This document shows positions 10,612 to 20,747 of a stretch of 64,000 nt of DNA, piece by piece (positions within the stretch are counted from its first letter, which is position 1; the number at the start of each line of letters is the position of its first letter). The notes beneath the pieces were generated by a model. That model searched no databases, had not been told where the DNA came from, and worked only from the letters and a program-made list of their open reading frames with translations. Source of the stretch: Saccharospirillum impatiens DSM 12546 (GTDB taxonomy: Bacteria; Pseudomonadota; Gammaproteobacteria; Pseudomonadales; Natronospirillaceae); assembly GCF_000423605.1 (NCBI RefSeq), contig NZ_AUIH01000006.1, positions 123,287 through 187,286 of the forward strand, given 5' to 3'. The position numbers were made by a program, and so were the translations under genes.

Positions 10612-11810
10612 GCTCGTGCCTCAATCGCAGCCTTCGCCAGTACCCGGGCGCGCGCGTCAATACCCAACAATTGCTCAACAGACAGCACTGGTTCGTGCAC
10701 CAGTTGATTGAGCACCTGCTCATTAATGTGGGCGATTTGATGAAATGACAATCGCCGCTGCAAGAAGGCCTCAACGCTGACTTCATTAGCGGCATTTAAC
10801 ACCGCCGGGCAGGTTCCGCCGACGGCGATAGCCTCTTCAGCCAACCGCAGACACGGAAACCGGGCCCGGTCCGGCTGATCGAAACTCAGACCAAGCTCAG
10901 TCGTAAACGCCAGTGTGGCGCTGCCACTGTCAATGCGATCCGGATAAGCGAGGCCATACGCGATGGGCGTTCGCATATCAGGAGTGCCCATCTGCGCGAT
11001 CACCGAACCATCGATATAACGCACCATGGAATGGATGACACTTTGCGGGTGCACCACCACTTCCACATCGGCGGGCTGGAGGCCAAACAGCCAGCAGGCT
11101 TCGATCAGCTCCAAGCCTTTGTTCATGAGCGTCGCGGAGTCGACTGAAATCTTCTGACCCATGGACCAGTTGGGGTGGGCAACCGCCTGTTCGGGCGTTA
11201 CTTGTTGCAATTGATCTGCCGTAAAGTTCAAAAAAGGACCGCCCGAGGCCGTCAGCAAGACAGACGCAACACCCTGACGACGATGCTCACCGGGCATGCA
11301 CTGAAAAATGGCATTGTGCTCACTGTCGATCGGCAGCAACTGCGCACCGGATTGCTGAACCGCCGACATCAGCAAATCACCGGCCACAACCAGGCTCTCT
11401 TTATTGGCCAGTAGCAATCGTTTGCCCGCCCGAGCGGCAGCCAGCGACGACAACAAACCGGCTGAACCAACTATGGCGGCCATTACCACCTGAACATCCG
11501 GGTGCTCCGCCATGGCTTCCAGCGCGGCGGTGCCAACCAGTATTTCGGTATGGCTGTCAGACAATCGCGCCGCCAGCTCACGCTGACTCTGGTTGTCTGC
11601 CACAACAGCATAGCGGGGCCGGTGCTGTTCAATCTGTTGCGCCAGCAACTCGATGTTGCGATGTCCGGACAGCGCGAAAACCCCGAATCGATCGGGGTGG
11701 CGGGAGATAACATCGAGTGTGTTACAGCCTACAGATCCGGTTGAGCCCAACACGGTCACCCATTGACGAGCGTCAGTAGCAGGCAAAGATTCACTGATGG
11801 AAAGGGTCAT
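10608..11810 (-). CDS. dxr: 1-deoxy-D-xylulose 5-phosphate reductoisomerase
   Basis: Second step of the MEP isoprenoid pathway; it feeds uppS two genes upstream. From the chosen ATG (11810) it is 400 aa, close to the family's 398. The NADPH motif [15 protein letters not shown] lies near residues 19-33, then the [11 protein letters not shown] segment and the substrate/metal segment [12 protein letters not shown]. The start leaves 2 nt after the cdsA stop; a longer frame upstream would lie inside cdsA and adds no conserved sequence. Confidence 0.97.
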   Translation of the reverse strand: MTLSISESLPATDARQWVTVLGSTGSVGCNTLDVISRHPDRFGVFALSGHRNIELLAQQIEQHRPRYAVVADNQSQRELAARLSDSHTEILVGTAALEAMAEHPDVQVVMAAIVGSAGLLSSLAAARAGKRLLLANKESLVVAGDLLMSAVQQSGAQLLPIDSEHNAIFQCMPGEHRRQGVASVLLTASGGPFLNFTADQLQQVTPEQAVAHPNWSMGQKISVDSATLMNKGLELIEACWLFGLQPADVEVVVHPQSVIHSMVRYIDGSVIAQMGTPDMRTPIAYGLAYPDRIDSGSATLAFTTELGLSFDQPDRARFPCLRLAEEAIAVGGTCPAVLNAANEVSVEAFLQRRLSFHQIAHINEQVLNQLVHEPVLSVEQLLGIDARARVLAKAAIEARA

Positions 11811-11812
11811 GG

Positions 11813-12637
11813 CTAAAGGATCACTACCAGCAAGAGCACACAAAACATCGGGGTCGCAGCGCACAGACTGTCGATCCGGTCGAGAATCCCACCGTGTCCG
11901 GGTAGCAGGCCGGAGCTGTCCTTTATCCCCCGGAATCGTTTGAGCAGGCTTTCAAACAAATCACCCAGTACCGATATCGCGACCACCAGTGCACTGATTA
12001 CCAGCAACAAGAGCCACTGCAGTGCCGACAGATCCGGCAGGAAAATCAGCGCCATCACCGCCGACAGCACGACGGATGTTGCCATACCACCGTAAACACC
12101 GGCCCAGGTTTTGCCCGGGCTCACTGAGGGTGCCAGCTTGCGATTGCCAAACGTCTTACCGGCAAAATAAGCGCCAATGTCCGCACCCCAGACCAGCAAC
12201 ATCAGCCAGGTGAGCACCAGATTGGCATTCGGCTGCCCCTTAAGCACATTCAATCCTAGCCACAGGGGCAACAAAACCGGTAGAGCCATCAACAGTCGCA
12301 CCCAGCGATCGTGGATCCAGTGTTGACTGGCCGGGTAACGAATGACCAGAATCAAGGCAAACAACCACCACAGCAATGACCACAACGTCAGTTGTAGCCA
12401 GGTAACGGCGGTGCGGGTTTGCAACCACCACAACAGGCCAAGCGCAGCGGCGGTCAGTGCGGCCATACCCAGGCGCGTGGTCAGTCGCTGAAACCCGGCC
12501 AGATTCGTCCATTCCCAGGCTCCCAGAACGACAATCGCGCCAATAAAGGCGGAAAAACCGGTTTCCGGTAGCCAATAAATACCGGCCAACATCAACGGGG
12601 CCAGTACCAGCGCGGTCATCACGCGTGTGATCAACAT
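11813..12637 (-). CDS. cdsA: Phosphatidate cytidylyltransferase
   Basis: Makes CDP-diacylglycerol from phosphatidic acid and CTP, the entry point to all membrane phospholipids. The 274-aa protein has about eight hydrophobic segments. The C-terminal CDS signature is visible as [20 protein letters not shown] followed by ILDRIDS. It starts 2 nt after the uppS stop, so the two are surely co-transcribed. Confidence 0.97.
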   Translation of the reverse strand: MLITRVMTALVLAPLMLAGIYWLPETGFSAFIGAIVVLGAWEWTNLAGFQRLTTRLGMAALTAAALGLLWWLQTRTAVTWLQLTLWSLLWWLFALILVIRYPASQHWIHDRWVRLLMALPVLLPLWLGLNVLKGQPNANLVLTWLMLLVWGADIGAYFAGKTFGNRKLAPSVSPGKTWAGVYGGMATSVVLSAVMALIFLPDLSALQWLLLLVISALVVAISVLGDLFESLLKRFRGIKDSSGLLPGHGGILDRIDSLCAATPMFCVLLLVVIL

Positions 12638-12639
12638 AG

Positions 12640-13395
12640 TCAGGAATTCACTCTTTGTTCCAATTGCTCGTCGGTCCGGCCAAACCGGCGCACGCGCCCG
12701 GCGAAACTGGCGAAGGCTCGCTGCAATGATTCATTATTAAAATCGGGCCAAAACTCGTCAGTAAAGTAGAATTCGGTATAGGCAAACTGCCACAACAGGA
12801 AGTTTGAAATTCGCTGCTCGCCAGCAGTCCGTATGCACAAGTCAGGAGGCGGCAAATCACCCAGCGCGACTCGGGCCTGCATGGCGGGTTCTGTCACTTC
12901 GTCCGGTGACAGCCGGCCACAGGCCACATCACGAGCCAGACTTCTGGCCGCTTGTGTAATGTCCCAGTGCCCGCCATAGTTGGCCGCGATAACCAGCGTC
13001 ATTCCGGTGTTGTTAACCGTCAGTGCCTCAGATCGGGCTATCGCCGCCTGGATGGCAGCGCTGAATCCGGTCTTGTCGCCAATGATGCGCAATTTCAAAT
13101 TATTCTCATGCAGCTTTTTGACTTCACGGTTCAGCGCCATCAGAAACAACTCCATCAGAGCGTTAACCTCGTCTTTGGGACGACGCCAGTTTTCGGAGCT
13201 GAAAGCATACAAGGTAAGCACCTCAACACCGGCTCTGGCACTGTGCTCAACGACCGTTCTTACCGCTTTGGCACCGGCTTTATGCCCTGAAATACCGCCC
13301 AGCAATCGCTTTTTCGCCCAGCGATTGTTTCCATCCATGATAATGGCCACATGGCGAGGAACAGAACTGACTCCTGCTGAGTGTGCTGTGGTCAT
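12640..13395 (-). CDS. uppS: Undecaprenyl diphosphate synthase (Z-type)
   Basis: Condenses isopentenyl diphosphate units onto FPP to make the C55 lipid carrier for peptidoglycan and O-antigen. The 251-aa cytosolic enzyme has the cis-prenyltransferase motif HVAIIMDGNNRWAKKR (about 15-30, with the catalytic Asp), the TLYAFSSENWRRP segment (about 80-92) and the C-terminal DLCIRTAGEQRISNFLLWQ segment. It follows frr after a terminator-like hairpin. Confidence 0.97.
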   Translation of the reverse strand: MTTAHSAGVSSVPRHVAIIMDGNNRWAKKRLLGGISGHKAGAKAVRTVVEHSARAGVEVLTLYAFSSENWRRPKDEVNALMELFLMALNREVKKLHENNLKLRIIGDKTGFSAAIQAAIARSEALTVNNTGMTLVIAANYGGHWDITQAARSLARDVACGRLSPDEVTEPAMQARVALGDLPPPDLCIRTAGEQRISNFLLWQFAYTEFYFTDEFWPDFNNESLQRAFASFAGRVRRFGRTDEQLEQRVNS

Positions 13396-13517
13396 AGGTG
13401 TCCTTTAACGGTTCAGAGCCTTGCCTGCGGAGGTCTGCTCGCGGGCAGCCAACCTGAACCTGGCTGTTCATTTCAGCGGCGACGGCACTCTTTTTGTTTG
13501 TGCTACGCCGTCCCTAC

Positions 13518-13552
13518 AAAAAACAAAGGCAACATGGGGCTACCATGCTGCC
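13518..13552 (-). terminator. Intrinsic terminator or attenuator after frr
   Basis: On the minus strand GGCAGCATGG and CCATGTTGCC form a stem (13543-13552 with 13528-13537; one internal mismatch) with a 5-nt loop, followed by TTTGTTTTTT (13518-13527). It lies between frr and uppS and could attenuate read-through into the lipid genes. Confidence 0.75.
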
Positions 13553-13575
13553 TGAGTCGAGGCCCTGTAACGGTG

Positions 13576-14133
13576 TTAAACCGTCATCAGTTCCTTTTCC
13601 TTACTGGCCAGATGCCCCTCAACCTGAGCGGTAGCGGCGTCAGTCAGCTTCTGAATATCGTCTTCTGCACCGCGGCCTTCATCTTCAGACAACTCTTTCT
13701 CTTTAACCAGTTCCTTGATGGTGGCGTTAGCATCACGACGACCGCTGCGGATCGACACACGCGCCTTCTCAGCTTCTGAACGCGCCACCTTAATCATGTC
13801 CTTACGGGACTCTTCGGTGAGCGACGGCATGACCACGCGAATCTTATCACCCGAAGTCGCCGGGTTAAGACCTAGGTCGGCCTTCATGATGCCACGTTCG
13901 ATTTCCGGCACCAGATTTTTTTCCCAGGGCACAATGGCCAGGGTACGGCCGTCTTCAACGTTGATGTTCGCCACTTGCTTCAATTGAGTGGGCGTACCGT
14001 AATAGTTGACCATGACGCTGTCGAGTATGGCGGGGTTGGCCCGGCCAGTACGTATCTTGTTGAAACCGTCATCCAGAGCACCAATCGCTCTGCGGTTGTG
14101 CGCCTCAACCTCTTTTTTAATGTCTTCGATCAT
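13576..14133 (-). CDS. frr: Ribosome recycling factor
   Basis: Splits post-termination ribosomes together with EF-G. The 185-aa length matches the family exactly. The [21 protein letters not shown] segment (about 27-47) and the C-terminal helical hairpin with [15 protein letters not shown] are characteristic. The ATG overlaps the pyrH stop by 4 nt (ATGA). Confidence 0.98.
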   Translation of the reverse strand: MIEDIKKEVEAHNRRAIGALDDGFNKIRTGRANPAILDSVMVNYYGTPTQLKQVANINVEDGRTLAIVPWEKNLVPEIERGIMKADLGLNPATSGDKIRVVMPSLTEESRKDMIKVARSEAEKARVSIRSGRRDANATIKELVKEKELSEDEGRGAEDDIQKLTDAATAQVEGHLASKEKELMTV

Positions 14134-14870
14134 GCAGTTATATCCTCTACCATCAGCGTTCCTTCATTACCGCCTACCATCAGCGATATCAACGCCCCTG
14201 GTTTGTTCATATTAAAGACCCGGACCGGCATTTTATGGTCCCGCACCAGACAAACAGCGGTCAAATCCATCACACCCAACTGTTTCTCTAGAGCCTCGTC
14301 GTAGGTGAGACGATCATATTTTACCGCATCCGGATTGGTTCGGGGATCATCATTATACACACCGTCGACATTCGTTGCCTTGAGGACCAGATCGGCCTCG
14401 ATTTCGATGCCGCGCAAGCACGCGGCCGAATCGGTGGTAAAGAAAGGGTTGCCGGTCCCTGCTGCAAAAATAACCACGTCACCCTGAGTCAGGTAGCGAA
14501 TGGCGCTGCGCCGGTCATAGTGCTCAACGATCCCGGACATGGGGATGGCTGACATCACCCGGCTGCGAATGTTGGAGCGCTCCAGCGCGTCCCGCATCGC
14601 CAGAGCGTTCATCACGGTCGCCAGCATACCCATATGATCACCCGTAACGCGATCCAACCCGGCCTCGTTCAGCGCTTTGCCGCGAAACAAATTGCCACCC
14701 CCGATCACCAGCCCCACCTGTACACCTATACCGACCAGCTGCCCGATCTCCAGCGCCATACGATCCAGCACCCTGGGATCAATCCCAAAGCCCTGCTCTC
14801 CGGACAGTGCTTCGCCACTGAGCTTAAGCAGAATGCGTTTGTGACGCGGGTGAGGGTCTTTCGTAGGCAT
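14130..14870 (-). CDS. pyrH: UMP kinase
   Basis: Phosphorylates UMP to UDP; hexameric amino-acid-kinase-fold enzyme of the cytosol. I chose the ATG at 14870 (246 aa, [19 protein letters not shown]) because GGAG lies 8 nt upstream; a TTG four codons earlier would overlap that ribosome site. Motifs: [18 protein letters not shown] (about 13-30), [10 protein letters not shown], and the [19 protein letters not shown] segment. Confidence 0.97.
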   Translation of the reverse strand: MPTKDPHPRHKRILLKLSGEALSGEQGFGIDPRVLDRMALEIGQLVGIGVQVGLVIGGGNLFRGKALNEAGLDRVTGDHMGMLATVMNALAMRDALERSNIRSRVMSAIPMSGIVEHYDRRSAIRYLTQGDVVIFAAGTGNPFFTTDSAACLRGIEIEADLVLKATNVDGVYNDDPRTNPDAVKYDRLTYDEALEKQLGVMDLTAVCLVRDHKMPVRVFNMNKPGALISLMVGGNEGTLMVEDITA

Positions 14871-15038
14871 GGTTATCTCCAAAACAAGGTCGCTGAAACG
14901 TAATACTGAAGGGGACTGTCAATCCGCGCCGCTACTGTGCGACGCGAACGTCGCCGGTGCAAGCGAGATTCGCGTAAACGGGCCATCGGGCGAGCCTGCC
15001 GCACTGAGTACAGATCAGCACAGGCGTGCCGTTCAGGC

Positions 15039-15067
15039 AAAAAAAAGGGCAGTCAAACTGCCCCTTT
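15039..15067 (-). terminator. Intrinsic terminator after tsf
   Basis: On the minus strand the stem GGGCAGT / ACTGCCC (15057-15063 with 15047-15053, 3-nt loop) is followed by a run of eight T (15039-15046). It lies 12 nt beyond the tsf stop codon and separates rpsB-tsf from pyrH-frr. Confidence 0.85.
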
Positions 15068-15078
15068 GCAACGCTTGA

Positions 15079-15945
15079 TCAGCTGCCTTTGGCAGCGGCA
15101 GCGACTTCGGCTGCGAAGTCGACTTCTTCGCGCTCTATGCCCTCACCCACTTCCAGGCGAAGGAAGCTGAGGATCTCGGCACCGGCGTTCTTGGCCAGAG
15201 TCCCGACTTTGGTGTCAGGGTCTTTGACAAACGGCTGTTCCAGCAGAGAGATCTCGGCAACAAACTTCTTCAAGCGGCCCTGAACCATCTTCTCGATGAT
15301 TTCAGCCGGCTTACCGGAGTTCTCAGCCTGGGCAGAAACCACTTCTTTCTCACGGTCCAGCACATCCTGAGGCACTTCACTTGCAGACACGAACTGCGGG
15401 TTGATCGCCGCCACATGCATGGCAACATCGCGACCCAGGTCTTCGTTACCACCGTTCATTTCAACGGCTACACCGATACGGCCACCGTGAACGTAAGTGG
15501 CGACTGTTTTGCCTTCACCACCCAGCAGAACCACGCGACGCACTGAGATATTCTCTCCAATTTTCTGCACCAGCGCTTCACGTGCTGATTCCAGTTCACC
15601 CGCCATCAGGGCAGCAACATCACTCTGTTGATCGGCGAAGGCTTTATCAGCAACGGTATTGGCAAAATCCAGGAAGTTGTCGTCACGGGCAACAAAATCA
15701 GTCTCGCTGTTGACTTCCAGCAGCATGGCACGGCTGTTGTCAGCGGACTGGCGCGTCACAATGATGCCTTCAGCGGCAGTACGGCCCGCCTTTTTGGCCG
15801 CTTTCAGGCCGGATTCCTTGCGCATGGTATCGATGGCAGCTTCGATATCGCCGTTCGATTCAACCAGCGCCTTCTTGCACTCCATCATGCCAAGACCGGT
15901 ACGCTCACGCAGTTCTTTTACCAGGGCTGCAGTGATGTTAGCCAT
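15079..15945 (-). CDS. tsf: Elongation factor Ts
   Basis: Nucleotide exchange factor for EF-Tu. From the ATG at 15945 (GAGGAA ribosome site upstream) the protein is 288 aa and begins [20 protein letters not shown], the conserved N-terminus; an upstream extension of 36 codons is not conserved and was not used. The [10 protein letters not shown] motif lies near residues 80-89. It follows rpsB across a 173-nt spacer with a strong hairpin. Confidence 0.98.
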   Translation of the reverse strand: MANITAALVKELRERTGLGMMECKKALVESNGDIEAAIDTMRKESGLKAAKKAGRTAAEGIIVTRQSADNSRAMLLEVNSETDFVARDDNFLDFANTVADKAFADQQSDVAALMAGELESAREALVQKIGENISVRRVVLLGGEGKTVATYVHGGRIGVAVEMNGGNEDLGRDVAMHVAAINPQFVSASEVPQDVLDREKEVVSAQAENSGKPAEIIEKMVQGRLKKFVAEISLLEQPFVKDPDTKVGTLAKNAGAEILSFLRLEVGEGIEREEVDFAAEVAAAAKGS

Positions 15946-16071
15946 AGTGTATTCCTCGTTCATCAATTGGATTCGGTTCATCCACCGATGCCTGCGGCAT
16001 TCGATGGTCCCTTCAATTCGTTGCACGGGCTGCGACTGACTCAATCGTCGCATTTCAGGTGTCTGTATAGC

Positions 16072-16092
16072 AAAAAGGGGCCTAGGCCCCTT
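16072..16092 (-). terminator. Attenuating terminator between rpsB and tsf
   Basis: A perfect 18-nt palindrome AAGGGGCCTAGGCCCCTT (16075-16092) is followed on the minus strand by TTTTT (16072-16076). It lies 27 nt after the rpsB stop. Partial termination between rpsB and tsf is known in E. coli; that role here is inference. Confidence 0.75.
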
Positions 16093-16118
16093 GTTCGCTT
16101 GCCTGAGCCGTACGCCGA

Positions 16119-16865
16119 TTACTCGGCAGGGGTGTCTACGACAGCGTCTGCAACTTCAACGAATTCGTCAGCCTGAGTGGCGTTGGCCGCCTTGGCTTCC
16201 AGAACAGCGTTAGCAACAGAGCTTGCATAGATTTCGATAGCGCGAATGGCGTCATCGTTACCCGGGATTACAATGTCCACACCATCGGGGTTGGAGTTAC
16301 TGTCCACAACGCCGATAACCGGAATGCCCAGTTTGTTGGCTTCAAGAATGGCGATGCGCTCATGATCAACATCGATCACGAACAGGGCATCGGGCAAGCC
16401 GCCCATGTCCTTGATACCACCGATGGTGCGTTCCAGTTTCTCGATTTCGCGCTCACGCATGAGACGCTCTTTCTTGGTCAGCTTGTCGAAGGTGCCGTCT
16501 TTGCTTTCGGCATCCAGGTCGCGAAGACGTTTGATCGACTGGCGGATGGTCTTGTAGTTGGTCAGCATGCCACCCAACCAGCGGTGTGCCACATACGGCA
16601 TACCGGCGCGGGTCGCTTCCTCGCGGATGATGTTGCTGGCAGAGCGCTTTGTGCCCACGAACAATACCTTGTTCTTGGCCGCAGCAAGTTCGCCGATCTG
16701 CACCAGCGCCTTATTCAGGGCCGGAACAGTATGCTCAAGGTTGATGATGTGAATCTTGTTACGAGCACCAAAGATGTACTTGCCCATCTTCGGGTTCCAG
16801 TAACGGGTCTGGTGACCGAAGTGAACACCTGCTTTGAGCAGGTCACGCATAGAAACAGTAGCCAT
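16119..16865 (-). CDS. rpsB: 30S ribosomal protein S2
   Basis: Small-subunit ribosomal protein. The ATG at 16865, with GAGGA 6 nt upstream, gives 248 aa beginning [20 protein letters not shown]. Signatures include [20 protein letters not shown] (about 20-39) and [20 protein letters not shown]. The acidic/Ala-rich C-terminal tail is normal. The open frame continues 83 codons upstream, but that part is the untranslated leader. Confidence 0.98.
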   Translation of the reverse strand: MATVSMRDLLKAGVHFGHQTRYWNPKMGKYIFGARNKIHIINLEHTVPALNKALVQIGELAAAKNKVLFVGTKRSASNIIREEATRAGMPYVAHRWLGGMLTNYKTIRQSIKRLRDLDAESKDGTFDKLTKKERLMREREIEKLERTIGGIKDMGGLPDALFVIDVDHERIAILEANKLGIPVIGVVDSNSNPDGVDIVIPGNDDAIRAIEIYASSVANAVLEAKAANATQADEFVEVADAVVDTPAE

Positions 16866-17034
16866 AATATCCTCACTGGTTCGGGTTAAGCCTCCACACA
16901 CCCCATGATTCAACCCCAGTCCTGAATGGCCAGGGGCACCCGAAATCATGTGCCGGTGCATGTGAGAGTTAATAGACACTGCCTGATTCTTGATCAATCC
17001 AGGCAGCATTCCTTTGAACAGTCCGTCCAAAGCG
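16866..17034 (-). promoter_or_regulatory. rpsB 5' leader, possible S2 autoregulatory RNA
   Basis: About 170 nt of untranslated leader separate the predicted transcription start near 17034 from the rpsB ATG. In E. coli and relatives the rpsB leader (t44 RNA) mediates feedback by S2. I see the long leader and GC-rich paired segments, but I cannot confirm the conserved fold by eye. Confidence 0.4.
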
Positions 17035-17040
17035 GCGCGC

Positions 17041-17068
17041 TTTATACCATAAACGGACACTGAATCAA
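17041..17068 (-). promoter_or_regulatory. Sigma-70 promoter of rpsB-tsf
   Basis: On the minus strand a -35 TTGATT (17063-17068), a 16-bp spacer and a -10 TATAAA (17041-17046) are followed by a GC-rich discriminator (GCGCGCC), the pattern typical of stringently controlled ribosomal promoters. The rest of the 350-nt map/rpsB divergent region holds only the rpsB leader and a weaker candidate for map (TAGAAT at 17176-17181). Confidence 0.7.
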
Positions 17069-17215
17069 AGTTTTTTGGCACCCACCCAACCTGCCACAAG
17101 CGCGTTAAGAGCACCTATCAGGGCGGTATGGTGCGGCTTCGTGGCAGCGTTGCTGCAAGTCGCCGCCAAAAGCTTTAGAATGTGGCGCCACTATTAACGT
17201 TCGCCTGGGAAACTC

Positions 17216-17992
17216 ATGTCTGTAACCATTAAGACCGCCGAAGAAATTGAAAAAATGCGCGTGGCGGGACGCCTCGCCGCTGAAGTTCTTGAGATGATAG
17301 GCGAATACGTTCAGCCGGGTGTCAGCACCGGGGAGCTGGACAGAATCTGCCACAACCACATTGTTGACGTTCAGGGGGGCATACCGGCGCCACTCAATTA
17401 TGGCAACCCGCCCTTTCCGAAGTCGATTTGCACCTCAGTGAATCACGTAATTTGCCACGGCATACCCAGTGACGACAAGATTCTCAAAAAAGGCGATATC
17501 GTCAATATTGATGTGACCGTCATTAAAGACGGATACCATGGCGATACCAGTAAAATGTATTTTGTCGGTGACCCTCAACCACACTTGGAACGACTGGTGC
17601 GAATTACCCAGGAATGCCTGTATAAAGGCATTGAGCTGGTCCGCCCGGGAACCCGACTGGGCGACATTGGTCATGTGATCCAGCAACACGCTGAAGCCAA
17701 TTACTATTCCATTGTCCGTGAATACTGTGGTCACGGCATCGGCGCTGTCTTTCATGAAGAGCCTCAGGTTCTGCACTACGGTCGTCCGGGCACGGGCATG
17801 GAACTCAAAGAAGGCATGACCTTCACCATTGAGCCGATGGTTAATGCGGGCAAGCCACAATCGAAAATGCTCGGTGATCAGTGGACGGTTATCACTCGCG
17901 ATCGCAAGGCTTCCGCCCAGTGGGAGCATACGCTGCTGGTAACAGCGACTGGCGTAGAGGTACTGACCCGTCGTCAGGAAGAAACGTTTTAA
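17216..17992 (+). CDS. map: Methionine aminopeptidase type I
   Basis: Removes the initiator Met from nascent proteins. The 258-aa protein has the pita-bread fold ligands: Asp in NIDVTVIKDGYHGDTSKM (two Asp), His in EYCGHGIGAVFHEEPQVL, and Glu in FTIEPM and near the C-terminus (WEHTL). It is divergent from rpsB and 73 nt ahead of glnD, the arrangement seen in E. coli and Pseudomonas. Confidence 0.97.
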   Translation: MSVTIKTAEEIEKMRVAGRLAAEVLEMIGEYVQPGVSTGELDRICHNHIVDVQGGIPAPLNYGNPPFPKSICTSVNHVICHGIPSDDKILKKGDIVNIDVTVIKDGYHGDTSKMYFVGDPQPHLERLVRITQECLYKGIELVRPGTRLGDIGHVIQQHAEANYYSIVREYCGHGIGAVFHEEPQVLHYGRPGTGMELKEGMTFTIEPMVNAGKPQSKMLGDQWTVITRDRKASAQWEHTLLVTATGVEVLTRRQEETF

Positions 17993-18065
17993 CCCAAGAT
18001 ATGACCCAAACACCTCAAACGGACTTTGTTAACGCACCGTGATGTCGTCTCTTTAGGATGAGTGC

Positions 18066-20747
18066 ATGAATCTGAACGATTATGCCGATGCTGACCTGAT
18101 TGATACAGACAGCCTGACGCAGGTAAAGACCCAGCAACCGCCCATCAAAGCTTTGCGTCAGGCCCTGGATCATCTCTATCAGACACTGGACCGCCGATTC
18201 CTGCAGGGGGAACCGATTCGCACCCTGGTGTTTGGCCGGACCTGGGCCATGGATCAGATTATTACCGCAGCCTGGCAGCATTTTGACTGGAAACGCGACC
18301 AGAACATCGCACTGATCGCTGTGGGTGGTTACGGCCGGGGCGAGTTGCTGCCCAAGTCCGACATTGACTTGTTGCTCCTGTTCGACGAAGAAGCCGATAT
18401 CGACGCAAACGTTGATTCGATTCAGGCTTTTCTGACCCTGATGTGGGACCTGAAACTGGACGTCGGACACAGTGTACGCACCCTGGCAGCCTGCCAGGAG
18501 GAGGCCAGGGGCGACGTCACCATCACCACCAATCTGATGGAAAGCCGCACTCTGACCGGAAACCCGACGCTGCGCCAGCGCGTCTCCGGCCTGATCAGTC
18601 AGGCCCACATCTGGCCCAGCGACGACTTCTACAAAGCCAAGCTGAACGAACAGACCCACCGTCACCAGAAATACAATGAGACCGAATACAACCTGGAACC
18701 CAACGTTAAAGCTGGTCCGGGCGGGTTACGGGATATTCAAACCATTGCCTGGGTGGCGAAACGGCATTTTGGCGATACCGATTTGGCTGAATTGGTTGAA
18801 CGGGGCTTCCTCACCGATGCGGAATATCAGGCTCTGATCGACGGCCAGGACTATCTGTGGCGCATCCGCTACGCCCTGCACTATTTCAGTGGCCGGGAGG
18901 AAGACCGCTTGCTGTTCGACCTGCAGGAAAAGGTCGCCGAACAGTTCGGCTATCAGGATCGCGAAGGTCAACTGGCCGTCGAACACCTGATGCAAGATTA
19001 CTTTCGTCAGGTGTTCAAACTCCGCGCCCTGAACATCATGTTGCTGCAACTGTTCGATGAAGCCATTCTGCACCAGAATGAGGACGACCAGCTGATCCCG
19101 ATCAACTCACGGTTTCAGGTTCGCAACGGTTATATTGAGACGCTGCACGAGACGGTGTTCGTTCGCACCCCGTCCGCCCTGCTGGAAATCTTCGTGCTCT
19201 GTGCACAGCGACCCGATACCAAAGGCATCCGCGCCTCCACAATTCGCCAGATTTTCGCCAACCGGCATCGAATAAACGGTAAATTCCGCCAGGATTTACG
19301 CAACATCACCTTTTTCATGGAATTGCTGCGCAGCCCGGCCGGCGTATCGACCAACCTGATGCGCATGAACCAATACGGCATCCTGGGTCGTTACCTGCCC
19401 GAATTCGGACTGATCGTCGGGCAAATGCAGTATGACCTGTTTCATGTGTTCACCGTTGACGCCCACACCCTGCTAACCATTCGTAACCTGCGCCGTTTCC
19501 GTCACGCCAACAACACCGCAGAGTTCCCGATCGCCACCAAGGTGATCCACCAGTTGCCAAAGGTCGAGCTGGCCTACATTGCAGCGTTGTATCACGACAT
19601 TGGCAAAGGGCGCGGTACCGACCATTCCGTCGAAGGTGCCGAAGAAGTGAGGCGGTTTGCACTGCGCCACAGAATGACCGCCTGGGAAGGCGACCTGGTC
19701 GTCTGGCTGGTACGCAATCACCTGTTAATGTCGATCACGGCACAACGACTCGACATCTCCGATCCCGAAGTGATTAACCACTTCACCCAGCAGGTGGGCG
19801 ACATTCACCGGCTCAACTACCTGTACGTATTGACGGTAGCCGACATCTACGCGACCAACCCCAATCTGTGGAACAGCTGGCGAGCCTCGCTGCTGAAGAA
19901 ACTCTACAACGAAGCTATGGCGGCCCTGCGACGCGGGCTGGAAAACCCGATGGACAAGGAAGAACGCATACGGGATGTGAAATCAGCTGCCATGGCTATG
20001 CTGCGCGACGATGGCTTTACCGAAACAGAGATCCTGCAACTGTGGGACAATCCGGGAGATGATTATTTTCTGCGCGAAAGCCCGGAAAACATTGCCTGGC
20101 ATACCCGCGCCATCGCCAATCACGGCCTGAACGTGCCGCTGGTGCTGATTCGGGAAACCGATGAGCACAGTTTTGCCGGGGCCACCCAGATCTTCATCTA
20201 TGCACCCGATCGGCCGCACCTGTTTGCCGACATTGCCGCCTGCCTCGACAGTTGTGAACTGGACATCCAGGATGCCCGCATCATGACTTCTTCGGCGTCG
20301 GATTTCAGTCTCGACACCTTCATCGTGCTGGATGAAGATGGCCACAGCATCGGCAACAACCCGGCCCGTCTGCGCGATGTGCAACATCGCCTGTTGCTCG
20401 CCATTCAAGACCCGGAAGACACCGCCACACCCAACCGTCGCTTGTCACGCCGACTCAAACACTTCAGCATCGCGCCGATCATTACTGTCAGCAACGACCC
20501 GGCCAATCACCGCACCGTGGTCGAGGTCATAACGTCAGACCGGCCGGGCTTGCTCGCCGACATCGGCCGGGCGTTCAAACGCCTCGACTTGCGCATGCAA
20601 AGCGCCCGCATTTCAACACTGGGCGAACGTGTGGAAGACGTTTTTTTCGTCGTCGACAACCAGAATGAACCACTGCATGACTCACACCGAGTGGCCGAGC
20701 TGCAGAAACAACTGACCGAGACCATCGACCAGGGACAACACCCATGA
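18066..20747 (+). CDS. glnD: Bifunctional uridylyltransferase/uridylyl-removing enzyme GlnD
   Basis: Glutamine sensor that uridylylates or deuridylylates PII proteins. At 893 aa it matches E. coli GlnD (890). Domains in order: nucleotidyltransferase with VGGYGRGELLPKSDIDLLLL (about 86-105), the linker domain, an HD hydrolase domain with ALYHDIGKGRGTDHSVEGAE (about 508-527), and two C-terminal ACT domains (about 700-780 and 815-890) that bind glutamine. The last codons overlap the dapC start by 4 nt. Confidence 0.98.
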   Translation: MNLNDYADADLIDTDSLTQVKTQQPPIKALRQALDHLYQTLDRRFLQGEPIRTLVFGRTWAMDQIITAAWQHFDWKRDQNIALIAVGGYGRGELLPKSDIDLLLLFDEEADIDANVDSIQAFLTLMWDLKLDVGHSVRTLAACQEEARGDVTITTNLMESRTLTGNPTLRQRVSGLISQAHIWPSDDFYKAKLNEQTHRHQKYNETEYNLEPNVKAGPGGLRDIQTIAWVAKRHFGDTDLAELVERGFLTDAEYQALIDGQDYLWRIRYALHYFSGREEDRLLFDLQEKVAEQFGYQDREGQLAVEHLMQDYFRQVFKLRALNIMLLQLFDEAILHQNEDDQLIPINSRFQVRNGYIETLHETVFVRTPSALLEIFVLCAQRPDTKGIRASTIRQIFANRHRINGKFRQDLRNITFFMELLRSPAGVSTNLMRMNQYGILGRYLPEFGLIVGQMQYDLFHVFTVDAHTLLTIRNLRRFRHANNTAEFPIATKVIHQLPKVELAYIAALYHDIGKGRGTDHSVEGAEEVRRFALRHRMTAWEGDLVVWLVRNHLLMSITAQRLDISDPEVINHFTQQVGDIHRLNYLYVLTVADIYATNPNLWNSWRASLLKKLYNEAMAALRRGLENPMDKEERIRDVKSAAMAMLRDDGFTETEILQLWDNPGDDYFLRESPENIAWHTRAIANHGLNVPLVLIRETDEHSFAGATQIFIYAPDRPHLFADIAACLDSCELDIQDARIMTSSASDFSLDTFIVLDEDGHSIGNNPARLRDVQHRLLLAIQDPEDTATPNRRLSRRLKHFSIAPIITVSNDPANHRTVVEVITSDRPGLLADIGRAFKRLDLRMQSARISTLGERVEDVFFVVDNQNEPLHDSHRVAELQKQLTETIDQGQHP

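Noticed and set aside
18015..18665. Open frame of 216 codons on the minus strand
   Set aside because: Lies opposite the nucleotidyltransferase domain of glnD, which is clearly the real gene.
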